Shown: positions 45,090 to 54,339 of the stretch, in pieces
How the letters are laid out: every line of letters starts with the position of its first letter
Position numbering within the stretch: position 1 is the stretch's first letter
Assembly (NCBI RefSeq): GCF_002277025.1
Contig: NZ_NIWD01000008.1
Span: 2,530 to 66,529, forward strand
Length of the DNA: 64,000 bases
From: Sphingopyxis sp. GW247-27LB
GTDB taxonomy: Bacteria > Pseudomonadota > Alphaproteobacteria > Sphingomonadales > Sphingomonadaceae
Direction: 5' to 3'
Translations under genes and position numbers: made by a program
The notes under the pieces: generated by a model
What the model was told of the DNA's origin: nothing
Databases searched by the model: none
The model's input: the letters and a program-made list of their open reading frames with translations, nothing else

Positions 45090-45496
45090 GCCAGCCTCCA
45101 GCGCAGCGCGGGGACATCGGCGTCGCCGAAGCGGGTGCGGCCGATCGCGCCGGTGACCGGCGCGCCGATCTTCAGCGCGGCGTCATCGGGGTCGAGAACG
45201 CCGACCAGCCGGATCGGAACCGTCCGCAGCGCCACGACGAGCGTGGAAAAGGGCTTCGCGAATGCTTCGGTCCCGCCGAAGCCGTGGTGGGTGCGGGTGT
45301 AGGTGAAGACGCTGCCCTCGATCGGCTGTTCGACCCATTCGTGATCCCAGCTTCCGCACGCGCCGCAGCGCCATACCGCGGGCCAATGCCACGTCCCGCA
45401 CGATGCGCAGCGCGGCAGCTCCAGCCTGCCTTCGATCAGGGCGTCCCAATAGCGCCCCTCGGCGCCGATCGGACCCGTTGCCGGATGATAAGTCAT
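45086..45496 (-). CDS. DUF35 zinc-ribbon OB-fold protein, acyl-CoA partner subunit
   Basis: About 136 residues. Zinc ribbon Cys4 in CASC and CGAC (about residues 28-45), then an OB fold. DUF35 proteins pair with thiolase-like enzymes and shape the acyl-CoA site. Start: ATG 45496 is chosen, since ATG 45523 would sit five bases from operator B2 with no ribosome-binding site. Coupled to the thiolase-like gene by ATGA overlap. Confidence 0.82.
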   Translation of the reverse strand: MTYHPATGPIGAEGRYWDALIEGRLELPRCASCGTWHWPAVWRCGACGSWDHEWVEQPIEGSVFTYTRTHHGFGGTEAFAKPFSTLVVALRTVPIRLVGVLDPDDAALKIGAPVTGAIGRTRFGDADVPALRWRLA

Positions 45497-45527
45497 TCGC
45501 CGCGCGCACCTTTCCCGTTGCATCGTT

Positions 45528-45546
45528 TATCTACTATATATAGATT
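45528..45546. promoter_or_regulatory. Family B operator (TATCTA-N7-TAGATT), site B2
   Basis: 11-of-12 match to the family B arms, in the divergent gap between the DUF35-thiolase operon and the EthD gene. The central CTATATA overlaps a likely -10 region for one or both directions. Confidence 0.6.
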
Positions 45547-45621
45547 TGTAGCGATGGTGCAATGGACGAATGGCGCGGCGGGCCGACCGGGCGGCCGGGC
45601 AGAAGGACGGGAGATGGAAAA

Positions 45622-45993
45622 ATGCTGCGAGTGACCTTTTGCCTCAAGCGCTTGCCGGGGCTGACGCGGGTCGAATTCCAGGATTACTGGCGCAACCACC
45701 ATGCTCCGCTGGTCCAGGCGCACGCCGCCGCGCTCGGCATCCGGAAATATGTGCAGTCGCACAGCCTGACGGTCGCAGGGGCCTTTCCGCTCGCCGACGT
45801 CCGCGGCTCGACCGGTCTCGACTTCGACGGCGTCGCGCAGCTCTGGTGGGACGACAGGAAGAGTTTCGCGGCGGCGGGCGCCACCGAAGCGGGGCAGCGC
45901 GCTGGTGCGCTGCTGCTCGCGGATGAAAAGCGCTTCATCGACTTGCCGAACTCGCCGATCTTCCTGTCGGAAGATCATCATGTGATCGGATAG
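45622..45993 (+). CDS. EthD-domain protein
   Basis: 123 residues. Dimeric alpha/beta-barrel-type small protein with YWRNHHAPLV and the SPIFLSEDHHVIG C-terminus, the EthD pattern. Such proteins are found in ether or aromatic degradation clusters, sometimes beside P450s, and their function is usually unproven. ATG 45622 has GGGAG eight bases upstream; the ATG at 45562 is not supported. Divergent from the DUF35 gene over site B2. Confidence 0.75.
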   Translation: MLRVTFCLKRLPGLTRVEFQDYWRNHHAPLVQAHAAALGIRKYVQSHSLTVAGAFPLADVRGSTGLDFDGVAQLWWDDRKSFAAAGATEAGQRAGALLLADEKRFIDLPNSPIFLSEDHHVIG

Positions 45994-46008
45994 CGCCGGG
46001 CGAAGCGC

Positions 46009-48309
46009 CTATTTCCAGTGATTGACCGCCGTGGCAGGGGCATCGCTCGCGACATGCTCCTCCGCCTGGCGGCGCGTGACGTCGGCGAGCGGTTCGAGAA
46101 TGGCCGCTTCCTCAAGCGCCGCGATGCGCCGCGCGTCGAACTTCAGCCAGTCGGCGATCACCTCGGCGCTCTGCTCGCCGCTCAGCGGGGCCGGGCGGCG
46201 TCCGGGCTCGGGCACGTCGGCCGTCTTCGCCACATAGCTTTCGCCCACTACATCCTCCTGCAGCCAGGGATGGTCCTCGATGCGATAGAATTGCCGGTCG
46301 CGATAATGGGGAAAGTCGGGCAGATCGGCGAGCCGCAGCATCGGCGCGGCGGCGATGCCGGCCGCCTGCAGGGCTTCCGCGGCATCGCGCGGCGCCTTGT
46401 CGGCAAGCCAGGCCTCGATCCGCTCGTCGATCGCATCGCGCGCCGCCAGCCGCTTCGCGGGCGTGTCGAACGCCAGCCCCTCGGCATAGTCGAGAACGCC
46501 GCACAGCAGGCGCCAGTCGTCGTCCGACTCGATCGTGACGACGCACCATTCATCCTCGCCCGCGGCGCGAAAGACGCCGCGCGGCCAGTCGGACAGGCTG
46601 CCGCCGGCGGGCGAACCGCGCACGACGTCGGCGGCGAAATGGCCGACCATCACCTCCGACTGCGCGACGCGCGACACGCCGCCAAGGCCGGTGCGCAGAC
46701 GGCGGATCAGGAGAGCCGCGGCGCCGATCGCGCAGATCCGGCCGGCGACATGGTCGGGATAGACGGTGATCGAATCGCTGAAGCTCTCGGGATCGTCGGG
46801 GTAGCGCCAGGCGAGGGTGAGGCCGGTCGATGCGCGCACCAGCGGTCCATAACCCATGCGTCCGCTCCACGGCCCCGTGTCGCCGAAGGCCGAGCTTTCC
46901 GACACGACGATGCGCGGGTTGACCTCGCGCAGCACCGCCTCGCCGAGCCCGAGCTTGTCCATCGTGCCGGGCTTGAAGTTCGAACAGACGACATCGGCTT
47001 CGCGGACGAGATCGAGGAACAGCTCGCGCCCCTCCGCGCTGCGCAGGTCGATGCCGAGGCTGCGCTTGTTGCGGTGCCCGGCGGCGAAGCTGACCGACAT
47101 GCCGAAATCGAGATAGGATTGGCGGCTGCCGTCGGGATAGGCCTGGCTCTCGATCTTGACGACGTCGGCGCCGAGATCGCCGAGCAGGCGCGCGCCTTCG
47201 GCCCCCACGACGATCACGCCGAGATCGAGCACCTTGAGGTCGCCGAAGGGGGCGAGCGGGGCATTCGCGGTTGGCGCGGGGAAGGCGGCGTCTTCGGCGT
47301 CCGCCAGCGGTCCCATCCGCTCGCCGTCGATGGTCAGGAAACCGTTGGGCAGTTTCGTCCCGTCGGGCCGCGCGAGCACGGCGTTCCGCGCCACCGCATG
47401 ATCGCTTTCGAGAAATTCGCCGAGCGTCAGGACCGAGGCGATCGGCACCCCATGCTCATGCCCCTCGCGCTCGAGGTCGGCGCGGCGCCGATCCGCGAAG
47501 AAAGCCGCGATATAGGGGAGGAGGTCGGGTGAGGCATAGCGATGCGAGGTCCGGTCGAATTCGGGCGCGGCGAACTGTTCGGGTTCGCCCATCCATCGGA
47601 ACATGCCGCGCCACTGGCGCTTCGCGAGCAGGCACAGGCGGACGTAGCCGTCGGCGCAGCGCAGGATGGGATATTGGAACCCCGCGCGCGGCCGGTCACG
47701 CAGCAGCAGGCCGACGGGCTTGCCCATTGTCGCGCTGCCGTTGATCCCGAAGCCGGGGTCGAGGCCCTGCACCGCGCCGTCGAGCGCCGAAAAGTCGAAA
47801 TGCGCCCCGAGCCCGCCGCGCAGCGCGCGATAGAGCGCGCCGAGCAGCGCGAACACCGCCTGCGGCGCGGCGCATTGATAGGCGAGGTCACCCGGCGGCA
47901 GGAGCGGCTCGCGGCCGCGGATGCCCGAGCGCGACAGGACCGCGGAGAGCGCGTGGAGCACCGGCCCGTTCGCGCGCCAGCCCGACTGGGGGCCCGCAGC
48001 GCCGAAATCGCTCACCGCCATGGTGACCAGATCGGGCCGGGCGCGCCGCAGCGCGCCCAGATCGAGCGGAGACGCTGCATCGGCAATGACGATATGCGCG
48101 CCCTCGATCACCGCGGCGGCGGCCGGGCTGTCGAGAGCGGCGGGATGGCGGCGCTTTCCGGCGTTCGCGGCGATGCTTTCGGCGCTGTTGTCGTCGTCCG
48201 CAAAGCGGTCCACCGTCGCGCCGAGATCCGCCAGATAGCGCGCTATCATCGCCAGCGGGCCCTGAACGCCATCGACGATGCGAATCCCGGAAAGCGGTCG
48301 AACGGACAT
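46009..48309 (-). CDS. Fused double CaiB/BaiF CoA-transferase
   Basis: 766 residues, twice the usual length: two class III CoA-transferase units in tandem. The first half (MSVRPLSGIRIVDGVQGP onward) is divergent in the N-terminal CoA site; the second half has LKVLDLGVIVVGAEGARLLGDLG and VVCSNFKPGTMDKLG in the usual places. Normally two chains interlock as a dimer, and the fusion makes the pair one polypeptide. Start ATG 48309, with AAAGG at about eight bases; an earlier in-frame start at 48426 crosses into the promoter. Divergent from the acyl-CoA dehydrogenase operon at 48504. Confidence 0.82.
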   Translation of the reverse strand: MSVRPLSGIRIVDGVQGPLAMIARYLADLGATVDRFADDDNSAESIAANAGKRRHPAALDSPAAAAVIEGAHIVIADAASPLDLGALRRARPDLVTMAVSDFGAAGPQSGWRANGPVLHALSAVLSRSGIRGREPLLPPGDLAYQCAAPQAVFALLGALYRALRGGLGAHFDFSALDGAVQGLDPGFGINGSATMGKPVGLLLRDRPRAGFQYPILRCADGYVRLCLLAKRQWRGMFRWMGEPEQFAAPEFDRTSHRYASPDLLPYIAAFFADRRRADLEREGHEHGVPIASVLTLGEFLESDHAVARNAVLARPDGTKLPNGFLTIDGERMGPLADAEDAAFPAPTANAPLAPFGDLKVLDLGVIVVGAEGARLLGDLGADVVKIESQAYPDGSRQSYLDFGMSVSFAAGHRNKRSLGIDLRSAEGRELFLDLVREADVVCSNFKPGTMDKLGLGEAVLREVNPRIVVSESSAFGDTGPWSGRMGYGPLVRASTGLTLAWRYPDDPESFSDSITVYPDHVAGRICAIGAAALLIRRLRTGLGGVSRVAQSEVMVGHFAADVVRGSPAGGSLSDWPRGVFRAAGEDEWCVVTIESDDDWRLLCGVLDYAEGLAFDTPAKRLAARDAIDERIEAWLADKAPRDAAEALQAAGIAAAPMLRLADLPDFPHYRDRQFYRIEDHPWLQEDVVGESYVAKTADVPEPGRRPAPLSGEQSAEVIADWLKFDARRIAALEEAAILEPLADVTRRQAEEHVASDAPATAVNHWK

Positions 48310-48432
48310 GCGGATACCTTTTATCTCGTCGGTCTGTGGGCGTAGCGCCTCCGGGCGCGCACGAACTGATGGCCCCATGCGACATGCGTGCGGGACACTC
48401 TGCGCTTGCCACATCCGATGCGGCAAGGAAAG

Positions 48433-48450
48433 TTAATTAATCGACTAATT
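48433..48450. promoter_or_regulatory. Family C operator, site C6
   Basis: TTAATTAATCGACTAATT, with AATTA and TAATT arms six bases apart. Lies 54 bases upstream of the acyl-CoA dehydrogenase operon at 48504 and 124 bases upstream of the divergent CoA-transferase. Confidence 0.55.
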
Positions 48451-48503
48451 CGTTTTGCACTCTTTCGCGACTGTGATAGCGGGCGGTCGATCGAGAGGAG
48501 CCG

Positions 48504-49610
48504 ATGGACTTCACATTCACCGATGACCAGCGCCAGCTGCGCGACGCCGTCCAGGGCTATCTTCAGCGAAACAACGGCTTTTCGGCCCGCACGAAGGTGG
48601 CGCGGAGCGAAAGCGGGTGGAGCGAATCGCTGTGGCGCGGGCTCGCCGAGGAACTGGGGCTGCTGGGCCTGTTCGTCCCTGGCGATCTGGGCGGCGCATC
48701 GGCCGATTCCGTCACCGCGATGGTCGTCATGGAGGAGCTGGGCGCGAGCCTGCTCGTCGAACCCTTCCTCGAAACCGCGATCGTCGGCGCTGCGGCGCTG
48801 GCCGCATCGGAAGGAGGCGAGGCCGAGCTTCGCGCCATCGCGCAGGGCGACGCCCGCTTCGCGCTTGCCTGGGCGGAGCCCGAGGCGCGCTTCGACCGGT
48901 TGCCGCGTGCCACGGTCGCGCGCCGCGACGCGGACGGATGGCGGCTCGACGGCACCAAGTCGGTCGTGACCGCCGCGCCGGTCGCGACGCATCTGCTCGT
49001 CACCGCGCTTGCCGACGCCGAGCCCGCGCTCTTTCTCGTCGAACCGGGCGCTGCAGGCGTCGCCCTGCAAGGCTTCCCGACGATCGACGGCCGGCGCGCC
49101 GCGGACGTCACCTTCACGCAGGTCCGCCTGCCGATCTCGGCGCCCGTCGTGCGCGGTGCCGAGGCGATCGAGCGCCTGCTCGATCTCGCGACCGCGATGC
49201 TCGGCGCCGAGGCGCTCGGCGTCCTCCGCCGCATGCTCGACGACACGATCGCCTTCACCAGGGACCGCCGCCAGTTCGGCCAGCCGATCGCCTCCTTCCA
49301 GGTGATCCAGCACCGCCTCGTCGATATGTATATGCGCTTGGAACTCGCGACGTCGGCTGTCTATCGTGCCGTCCTCAGCCTCGACGCCGCCCCGGCGGAA
49401 CGGATGCGCGCCGTGTCGGCGATGCAGGTGACCGTCGCCGAGGCCTGCCGCTTCGTCGGGCAGAATGCCATCCAGCTCCACGGCGGCATGGGCATGACCG
49501 ACGAGGTGGCGGTGACCCATTATTTCCGGCGCGCGACCGTCATCGAAAGCGAATTCGGATCGGCGGACTATCATCGCCGCCGTTTCGCCGCCCTGTCGCG
49601 CGCGGTCTGA
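48504..49610 (+). CDS. Acyl-CoA dehydrogenase, small subunit 2
   Basis: 368 residues. QLHGGMGMTDE and RRQFGQPIASFQVIQHRLVDMY at the C-terminus; N-terminal domain reduced. ATG 48504 follows GAGAGGAG. Followed after ten bases by the large subunit, giving the same heteromeric arrangement as 26161-28376 in reverse order. First gene of an operon ending in the TetR and GFA genes. Confidence 0.86.
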   Translation: MDFTFTDDQRQLRDAVQGYLQRNNGFSARTKVARSESGWSESLWRGLAEELGLLGLFVPGDLGGASADSVTAMVVMEELGASLLVEPFLETAIVGAAALAASEGGEAELRAIAQGDARFALAWAEPEARFDRLPRATVARRDADGWRLDGTKSVVTAAPVATHLLVTALADAEPALFLVEPGAAGVALQGFPTIDGRRAADVTFTQVRLPISAPVVRGAEAIERLLDLATAMLGAEALGVLRRMLDDTIAFTRDRRQFGQPIASFQVIQHRLVDMYMRLELATSAVYRAVLSLDAAPAERMRAVSAMQVTVAEACRFVGQNAIQLHGGMGMTDEVAVTHYFRRATVIESEFGSADYHRRRFAALSRAV

Positions 49611-49620
49611 GGAGAGCGTG

Positions 49621-50844
49621 ATGGACATTGCCTGGTCGGCCGACGAACTGGCCTTCTGCGAAGAGGTGCGCCAGTTCCTCGCCGACACGCTGACCGATGA
49701 GCTGCGCGCGAGCGGGTCGCGCATGACGAGCGTCTATGCCGACCCCGGAAAGGCGCTCGCGTGGCAGAGGATCCTGCACGCGAAAGGCTGGGTCGCCCCC
49801 GCCTGGCCGGTCGAGCATGGCGGGACCGGCTGGACCCTTGCCCAGCGCTACATCTGGCAGCGCGAGCGGATCGCCGCCGGGGCGCCGCCGGTGTCGCCGA
49901 TGGGGGTGCAGATGTGCGGCCCCGCGATCATCGGTCACGGCAGCGACGAGCAGAAGGCCTATTTCCTGCCGCGCATGCTCTCGGGGGAGCATTTCTGGTG
50001 CCAGGGCTATTCGGAGCCGGGATCGGGATCCGATCTCGCCAGCCTGCAATGCCGCGCCGAGGATGCGGGCGACCATCTGGTCGTCACCGGCCAGAAGCTG
50101 TGGAGCACCCACGCGCACGCTGCGAACTGGGGTTTCTTCCTCGTCCGCACCGCGACCGGGGACCGCCCGCAAAAGGGCATCACCTTCCTCCTGATCGACA
50201 TGACCAGCCTGGGGATCACCGTCGTTCCCACCGTGTCGCCGGCGGGCGAGAATATCCAGAACGAGATTTTCCTCGACGGCGTGCGCGTGCCCAAGGCGAA
50301 TGTCGTGGGACGGATCGGCGATGGCTGGACGGTCGCCAAATATCTGCTCGAGTTCGAGCGCGGGGGCGTCGCCTATGCGCCGGGGCTGCAGATCGACCTG
50401 GACGAAATCGAGCGCTTCGCGGGCGAGGTGCCGGGCGACGACGGCGGCCGGTTGATCGACGATGCGGCGTTTAGCGATGCCGTCGCGCAGGCCCGCATCG
50501 ACGTGATGGCGCTCGAGATCTTCGAGTTCCGGGCGATGGGCGATGCGGGGGCGGGGCGCTTTCCGCACGCGGTTCCGTCGCTGATGAAGATCCGCGGCAC
50601 CGAACTGCAGCAGCGGATCACCGAACTGCACATGCTCGCGGCCGGCCGTTACGCCGCCGCCTATCAACCGCAGGCCGGCGTGTCGGGAGGGCCCGTGCGC
50701 TTTCCGCACGCGGCGGACGGCTTCGCCGGCCCGCGCGAAGCTGCGCTGGCGCCGATGCGCTACGTCAGCGAGCGCGCCGCGTCGATCTACGCCGGGACCA
50801 ACGAGATTCAGCGCAACATCATCGCGAAGATTCTCGGCCTTTGA
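49621..50844 (+). CDS. Acyl-CoA dehydrogenase, large subunit 2
   Basis: 407 residues. GYSEPGSGSDLASL, W-S-x-H substrate loop and YAGTNEIQRNIIA. GGAG six bases upstream supports ATG 49621 over GTG 49618. Couples with the small subunit for FAD-dependent dehydrogenation of a bulky acyl-CoA. Paralog of the subunit at 27186-28376. Confidence 0.88.
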   Translation: MDIAWSADELAFCEEVRQFLADTLTDELRASGSRMTSVYADPGKALAWQRILHAKGWVAPAWPVEHGGTGWTLAQRYIWQRERIAAGAPPVSPMGVQMCGPAIIGHGSDEQKAYFLPRMLSGEHFWCQGYSEPGSGSDLASLQCRAEDAGDHLVVTGQKLWSTHAHAANWGFFLVRTATGDRPQKGITFLLIDMTSLGITVVPTVSPAGENIQNEIFLDGVRVPKANVVGRIGDGWTVAKYLLEFERGGVAYAPGLQIDLDEIERFAGEVPGDDGGRLIDDAAFSDAVAQARIDVMALEIFEFRAMGDAGAGRFPHAVPSLMKIRGTELQQRITELHMLAAGRYAAAYQPQAGVSGGPVRFPHAADGFAGPREAALAPMRYVSERAASIYAGTNEIQRNIIAKILGL

Positions 50845-50869
50845 CCGTACCCTTCCTCTGGAGACACCC

Positions 50870-51673
50870 ATGACCGACGCCCTTCCGCCCGCCGTGCTCG
50901 TCGAACGCCGCGGTCATATCCTGATCCTGACGATCAACCGGCCCGAAGCGCGCAACGCCGTCAACGCCGCGGTTCATGTCGGCCTCGGCACCGCGCTCGA
51001 GGAAGCGGAGGCCGATCCCGAGGTGCGCGCGGTCATCGTCACCGGCGCGGGCGACCAGGCCTTCTGCGCGGGCGCCGACCTGAAGGCGGTAGCGCGCGGT
51101 GAGCGGCTGGAGCCCGAGGACCGGGACCAGCGCGCCTGGGGGTTCGCCGGCTTCGTCCGCCATCCGATCGGCAAGCCGCTGATCGCCGCGGTCAACGGTT
51201 TCGCGCTCGGCGGCGGGACCGAACTTGCGCTCGCGTGCGACATCGTGGTCGCCGCCGATCACGCCCAGTTCGGGCTTCCCGAGGTCAAGCGCGGGATCAT
51301 CGCCGCGGCGGGCGGCGCCTTTCGCATCGTCCAGCAGCTTCCGCGCAAGGTCGCGATGGAGATATTGCTGACGGGCGAGCCGATCCCGGCGCAGCGTGCG
51401 CTCGAACTGGGGTTCGCCAATCGCGTCGTGCCGCTCGATGCGCTGATGGACACGGCGATCGACTTTGCCGAACGCATTGCGGCGAATGCGCCGCTGGCGG
51501 TGCAGGCGAGCAAGCGCATCGCGATGGGGATCGCCGAAGGGCGCATCGCGAGCGACGACGAGCATTGGGAGGCGAACCGGCGCGAGACGCGGATGGTCTT
51601 CACGTCGGAGGATTCGCGCGAAGGGCCGCGTGCCTTCGCGGAGAAGCGCCAGCCGGTATGGAAGGCCCGATAA
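50870..51673 (+). CDS. Enoyl-CoA hydratase
   Basis: 267 residues. Oxyanion hole AFCAGADLKAV, and both catalytic glutamates are present (GGGTELALACD and FGLPEVKRGI), so a genuine 2-enoyl-CoA hydratase is expected. ATG 50870. Follows the acyl-CoA dehydrogenase pair by 25 bases and precedes a thiolase-like gene: the middle step of one beta-oxidation round. Confidence 0.88.
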   Translation: MTDALPPAVLVERRGHILILTINRPEARNAVNAAVHVGLGTALEEAEADPEVRAVIVTGAGDQAFCAGADLKAVARGERLEPEDRDQRAWGFAGFVRHPIGKPLIAAVNGFALGGGTELALACDIVVAADHAQFGLPEVKRGIIAAAGGAFRIVQQLPRKVAMEILLTGEPIPAQRALELGFANRVVPLDALMDTAIDFAERIAANAPLAVQASKRIAMGIAEGRIASDDEHWEANRRETRMVFTSEDSREGPRAFAEKRQPVWKAR

Positions 51674-51674
51674 T

Positions 51675-53165
51675 ATGACCCTCGACACCCTCCCCATCAT
51701 CGTCGGCGCCGGCCAGGTGAACGACCGGCCCGGCGACCCCGCCAGCGGCCTTGGCCCCATCGACCTGATGGCCGCGGCGCTGCGCGCGGCCGAGGGGGAT
51801 GCCGGCGCCACGTTGATCGACGATGCCGACTTCCTTGGCATCGTTCAGCAAATCTCGTTTCGCGAGATCCGCGACGCGCGGGAGCCGCTCGCGACCGCGC
51901 TCGGCATCGCGCCGGCGACGACGCTGCAAAGCGAAGGCCCCAATGGCGACAGCCCGGTGATGCTGCTCAACGAGGCGGCCAACCGCGTCGGCGCGGGCGA
52001 ATGCCGCATCGCGCTGCTGTGCGGCGCCGAAGCGCTGCGCACCGCGGCGGCGCGGGCGGCGGCGCAGGAACCGGGGCGGCGCGTCGATGCGACGCGCGAG
52101 GCGGCGCAGCGGCGCGAGCCCAGCTATGCGCAGCAATATGGGCTGGTCGCCCCCGTCGACGTCTATCCGCTTTACGAAAATGCGCTCCGCGCGTCGCTCG
52201 GGCAGAGCTTTGCCGAGGCGCAGCGCGAGAGCGGCCGGATCTGGTCGCTCTTCTCCGAGGTCGCCGCCGCCAATCCGCATGCCTGGATCCGCAAGGCGGT
52301 CAGCGCGGCGGAGGTGGTGACGCCGTCGGAGAGCAATCGGCCGATCGCCTTTCCCTACAACAAGCTGATGGTCGCCAACAGTTCGGTCAACCAGGGTGCC
52401 GCCTTCATCGTGACCAGCGTCGGCGAAGCGCGGCGGCGCGGGATCGCGGAGGATCGCTGGATCTACATCGGCAACGGCGCCGCCGCGCACGAGCCGAACA
52501 GCCCGCTCCAGCGCGACCGCTACGACCATAGCGCGAGCATGGCGGTGTCGATCCGCAAGGCGCTCGAACTCAATGCGGTGCGCCCGGCCGATCTCGATGC
52601 GGTCGAACTCTACAGCTGCTTTCCCTGCATCCCCAAGCTCGCGCGGCGGCTGATCGACTGGCCGGCGGATCGGCCGGCGACCGTGTTCGGCGGCCTGACC
52701 TTCGGGGGCGGGCCGATCGGCAATTATATGAGCCACGCGGTCGCCAGCATGGCCGACCGGTTGCGCAGCGCGGGCGGCACCGGCCTGCTCTTCGCCAATG
52801 GCGGCTATGCGACCCACAATCACAGCATCGTTGTGAGCAGCCGCCCGATCGCCGCCGCGACCTTTCCCCGCAGCTATGATTTCCAGGCGGAAGCCGACGC
52901 GCAGCGCGGCCCGATTCCGCCGCTCGCGCGCGAGCATGTCGGCGCGGCGGCGGTCGAAAGCTATACCGTTCTCTATCGGCGCGACGGGTCGCCGCGGGCG
53001 GGCGTCGTCGTGGCGCGCACGCCGTCGGGCGAGCGGACGCTCGCGCATGTGCCCGCGAGCGACGGCGAAACGCTGCGGCAGCTCGTCGACCCCGGCGCCG
53101 ATCCGGTCGGCCGTGCCGGCACGATCGTGGCGGGCGATCCCTTGCGGGAGTGGCGCTTCGCATGA
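51675..53165 (+). CDS. Thiolase-like acetyl-CoA acetyltransferase
   Basis: 496 residues, longer than a standard thiolase (about 390), with a C-terminal extension that looks like an OB-type domain (VESYTVLYRRDGSPRAGVVVA). Cys in LYSCFPC and the GGGPIGNYMSHA loop are visible. Likely acts on the product of the hydratase; thiolytic or aldol cleavage cannot be told apart. ATG 51675 lies one base after the hydratase stop. Its 3' end may overlap the TetR frame. Confidence 0.82.
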   Translation: MTLDTLPIIVGAGQVNDRPGDPASGLGPIDLMAAALRAAEGDAGATLIDDADFLGIVQQISFREIRDAREPLATALGIAPATTLQSEGPNGDSPVMLLNEAANRVGAGECRIALLCGAEALRTAAARAAAQEPGRRVDATREAAQRREPSYAQQYGLVAPVDVYPLYENALRASLGQSFAEAQRESGRIWSLFSEVAAANPHAWIRKAVSAAEVVTPSESNRPIAFPYNKLMVANSSVNQGAAFIVTSVGEARRRGIAEDRWIYIGNGAAAHEPNSPLQRDRYDHSASMAVSIRKALELNAVRPADLDAVELYSCFPCIPKLARRLIDWPADRPATVFGGLTFGGGPIGNYMSHAVASMADRLRSAGGTGLLFANGGYATHNHSIVVSSRPIAAATFPRSYDFQAEADAQRGPIPPLAREHVGAAAVESYTVLYRRDGSPRAGVVVARTPSGERTLAHVPASDGETLRQLVDPGADPVGRAGTIVAGDPLREWRFA

Positions 53166-53240
53166 GGACGCAGGCGCGCCTCGAGGTCGCGTTCCGGCGC
53201 AAAGGCGTGCTGGCTGTTCAATCGCAGATGGAAATGGCAT

Positions 53241-53261
53241 CTACCGGCCTGTTACCGGTAG
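53241..53261. promoter_or_regulatory. Perfect palindrome CTACCGG-N7-CCGGTAG, probable TetR operator
   Basis: Seven-base perfect arms around seven bases, so TACCGG-N7-CCGGTA in the same 6-7-6 geometry as family B. It lies 15 bases before a TTG start (53276) of a TetR gene that is a paralog of the one beside family B site B3. Best read as an autoregulatory operator in the leader. Confidence 0.55.
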
Positions 53262-53275
53262 AGAAAGGGAAGCCG

Positions 53276-53932
53276 TTGCCCGCCAGCCAAGCCAGACGCA
53301 AAAAGGGACCCGGACGGCCGCTGACGCCGTTGATCACGCGCGAGGCGGCGATCCGGGCGTCGATCGACCTGCTCGACCGCGAAGGGCTCGAAGCGTTGAC
53401 CGTGCAGGCGGTCGCGCGCGCGCTGAACGTCCAGGCGCCATCGCTCTATTATCATTTCAAGAACCGCGACGAGCTTCTCCACATGGTCAGCAAGACGCTG
53501 CTGATCGAAGTGGGGCAGGCGGCGAAGCCCGGTTCCTCGTGGGAAGAGCGCGTGATCGACCTTGCCGTGGCGACCCGGCGCGTCATCCTGCAGCACGCCC
53601 ACGCTGGGCCGTTGATGCTGCGCTTCTTCCCGCGCGCGTTGATGCTCGGCGCCTATGAACGCGGTCTTTCGGATTGTCCTTACGCGCCGCCGCATCGCCT
53701 CGCGATTCTCGATGCGCTCGAAAAGCTGACCTATGGCACGTCGCTGTTCGACGCAGCGGCGAAGGCGCACGATCATGCCGCGATGCCCGCGTTCGATCCG
53801 GATCGCTATCCGCTGCTCGCCGAGGCGATCGCCAGATCGCCGGTGGCCGACGAGGCGCTGTTCGTCGAAACGCTGCAGATACTGCTCGACGGCTTCCGGT
53901 TTCGCTACGGAAAGAAGGACGGAAATCGATGA
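53276..53932 (+). CDS. TetR-family regulator
   Basis: About 218 residues from TTG 53276, which has AGGGA five bases upstream. The frame is open back to ATG 53162 (overlapping the thiolase stop), but that start has no good ribosome-binding site and would place a perfect palindrome inside the gene. Helix-turn-helix LTVQAVARALNVQAPSLYYH, C-terminal TetR domain with SSWEERVIDLA. Paralog of the TetR at 55933-56601. Coupled to the GFA gene by ATGA. Probably represses its own operon or a downstream promoter. Confidence 0.78.
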   Translation: MPASQARRKKGPGRPLTPLITREAAIRASIDLLDREGLEALTVQAVARALNVQAPSLYYHFKNRDELLHMVSKTLLIEVGQAAKPGSSWEERVIDLAVATRRVILQHAHAGPLMLRFFPRALMLGAYERGLSDCPYAPPHRLAILDALEKLTYGTSLFDAAAKAHDHAAMPAFDPDRYPLLAEAIARSPVADEALFVETLQILLDGFRFRYGKKDGNR

Positions 53933-54330
53933 TCGAAGGCGGGTGCAATTGCGGCGCGGTGCGCTATCGCGCGGAAGGCGCGCCGATCGTCGTGGCGCAA
54001 TGCCATTGCACGAACTGCCGCCGCCAGTCGGGCAGCGCTTTTTCGGTCAACCTGCTGTTCAAGGGCTCGGCGGTCACGCACGAGGGCGCGCTCAGCGTCT
54101 ATGAGGACAAGGACACATTCTCGGGCAACGCCGTGCTGCGCAAATTCTGCGGCCGCTGCGGCTCGCCGGTCTTTTCGGAGCCGACCGACGGGAAGGGCAT
54201 GCTGATCGTCAAGGCGGGGACGCTCGACGATCCCGCGCCCTTCGCGCCGACGGTCAGCGTCTGGACCTCGACCGCGCTGCCGTGGGTGACCTTGCCCGAG
54301 GGGCAGCACCGGTTCGAAAAAAACCCCTGA
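53929..54330 (+). CDS. GFA-family zinc protein
   Basis: 133 residues. Zinc-binding Cys pattern GGCNCGAVRY (C6, C8), CHCTNC (C25, C27, C30) and FCGRCGS, as in the GFA (glutathione-dependent formaldehyde-activating-like) family. Most family members have no proven reaction. ATG 53929 overlaps the TetR stop. Could process formaldehyde or a thiol adduct from O-demethylation by the Rieske oxygenases, but this is inference. Convergent with the crotonase at 54340. Confidence 0.82.
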   Translation: MIEGGCNCGAVRYRAEGAPIVVAQCHCTNCRRQSGSAFSVNLLFKGSAVTHEGALSVYEDKDTFSGNAVLRKFCGRCGSPVFSEPTDGKGMLIVKAGTLDDPAPFAPTVSVWTSTALPWVTLPEGQHRFEKNP

Positions 54331-54339
54331 CGCGGCCGC

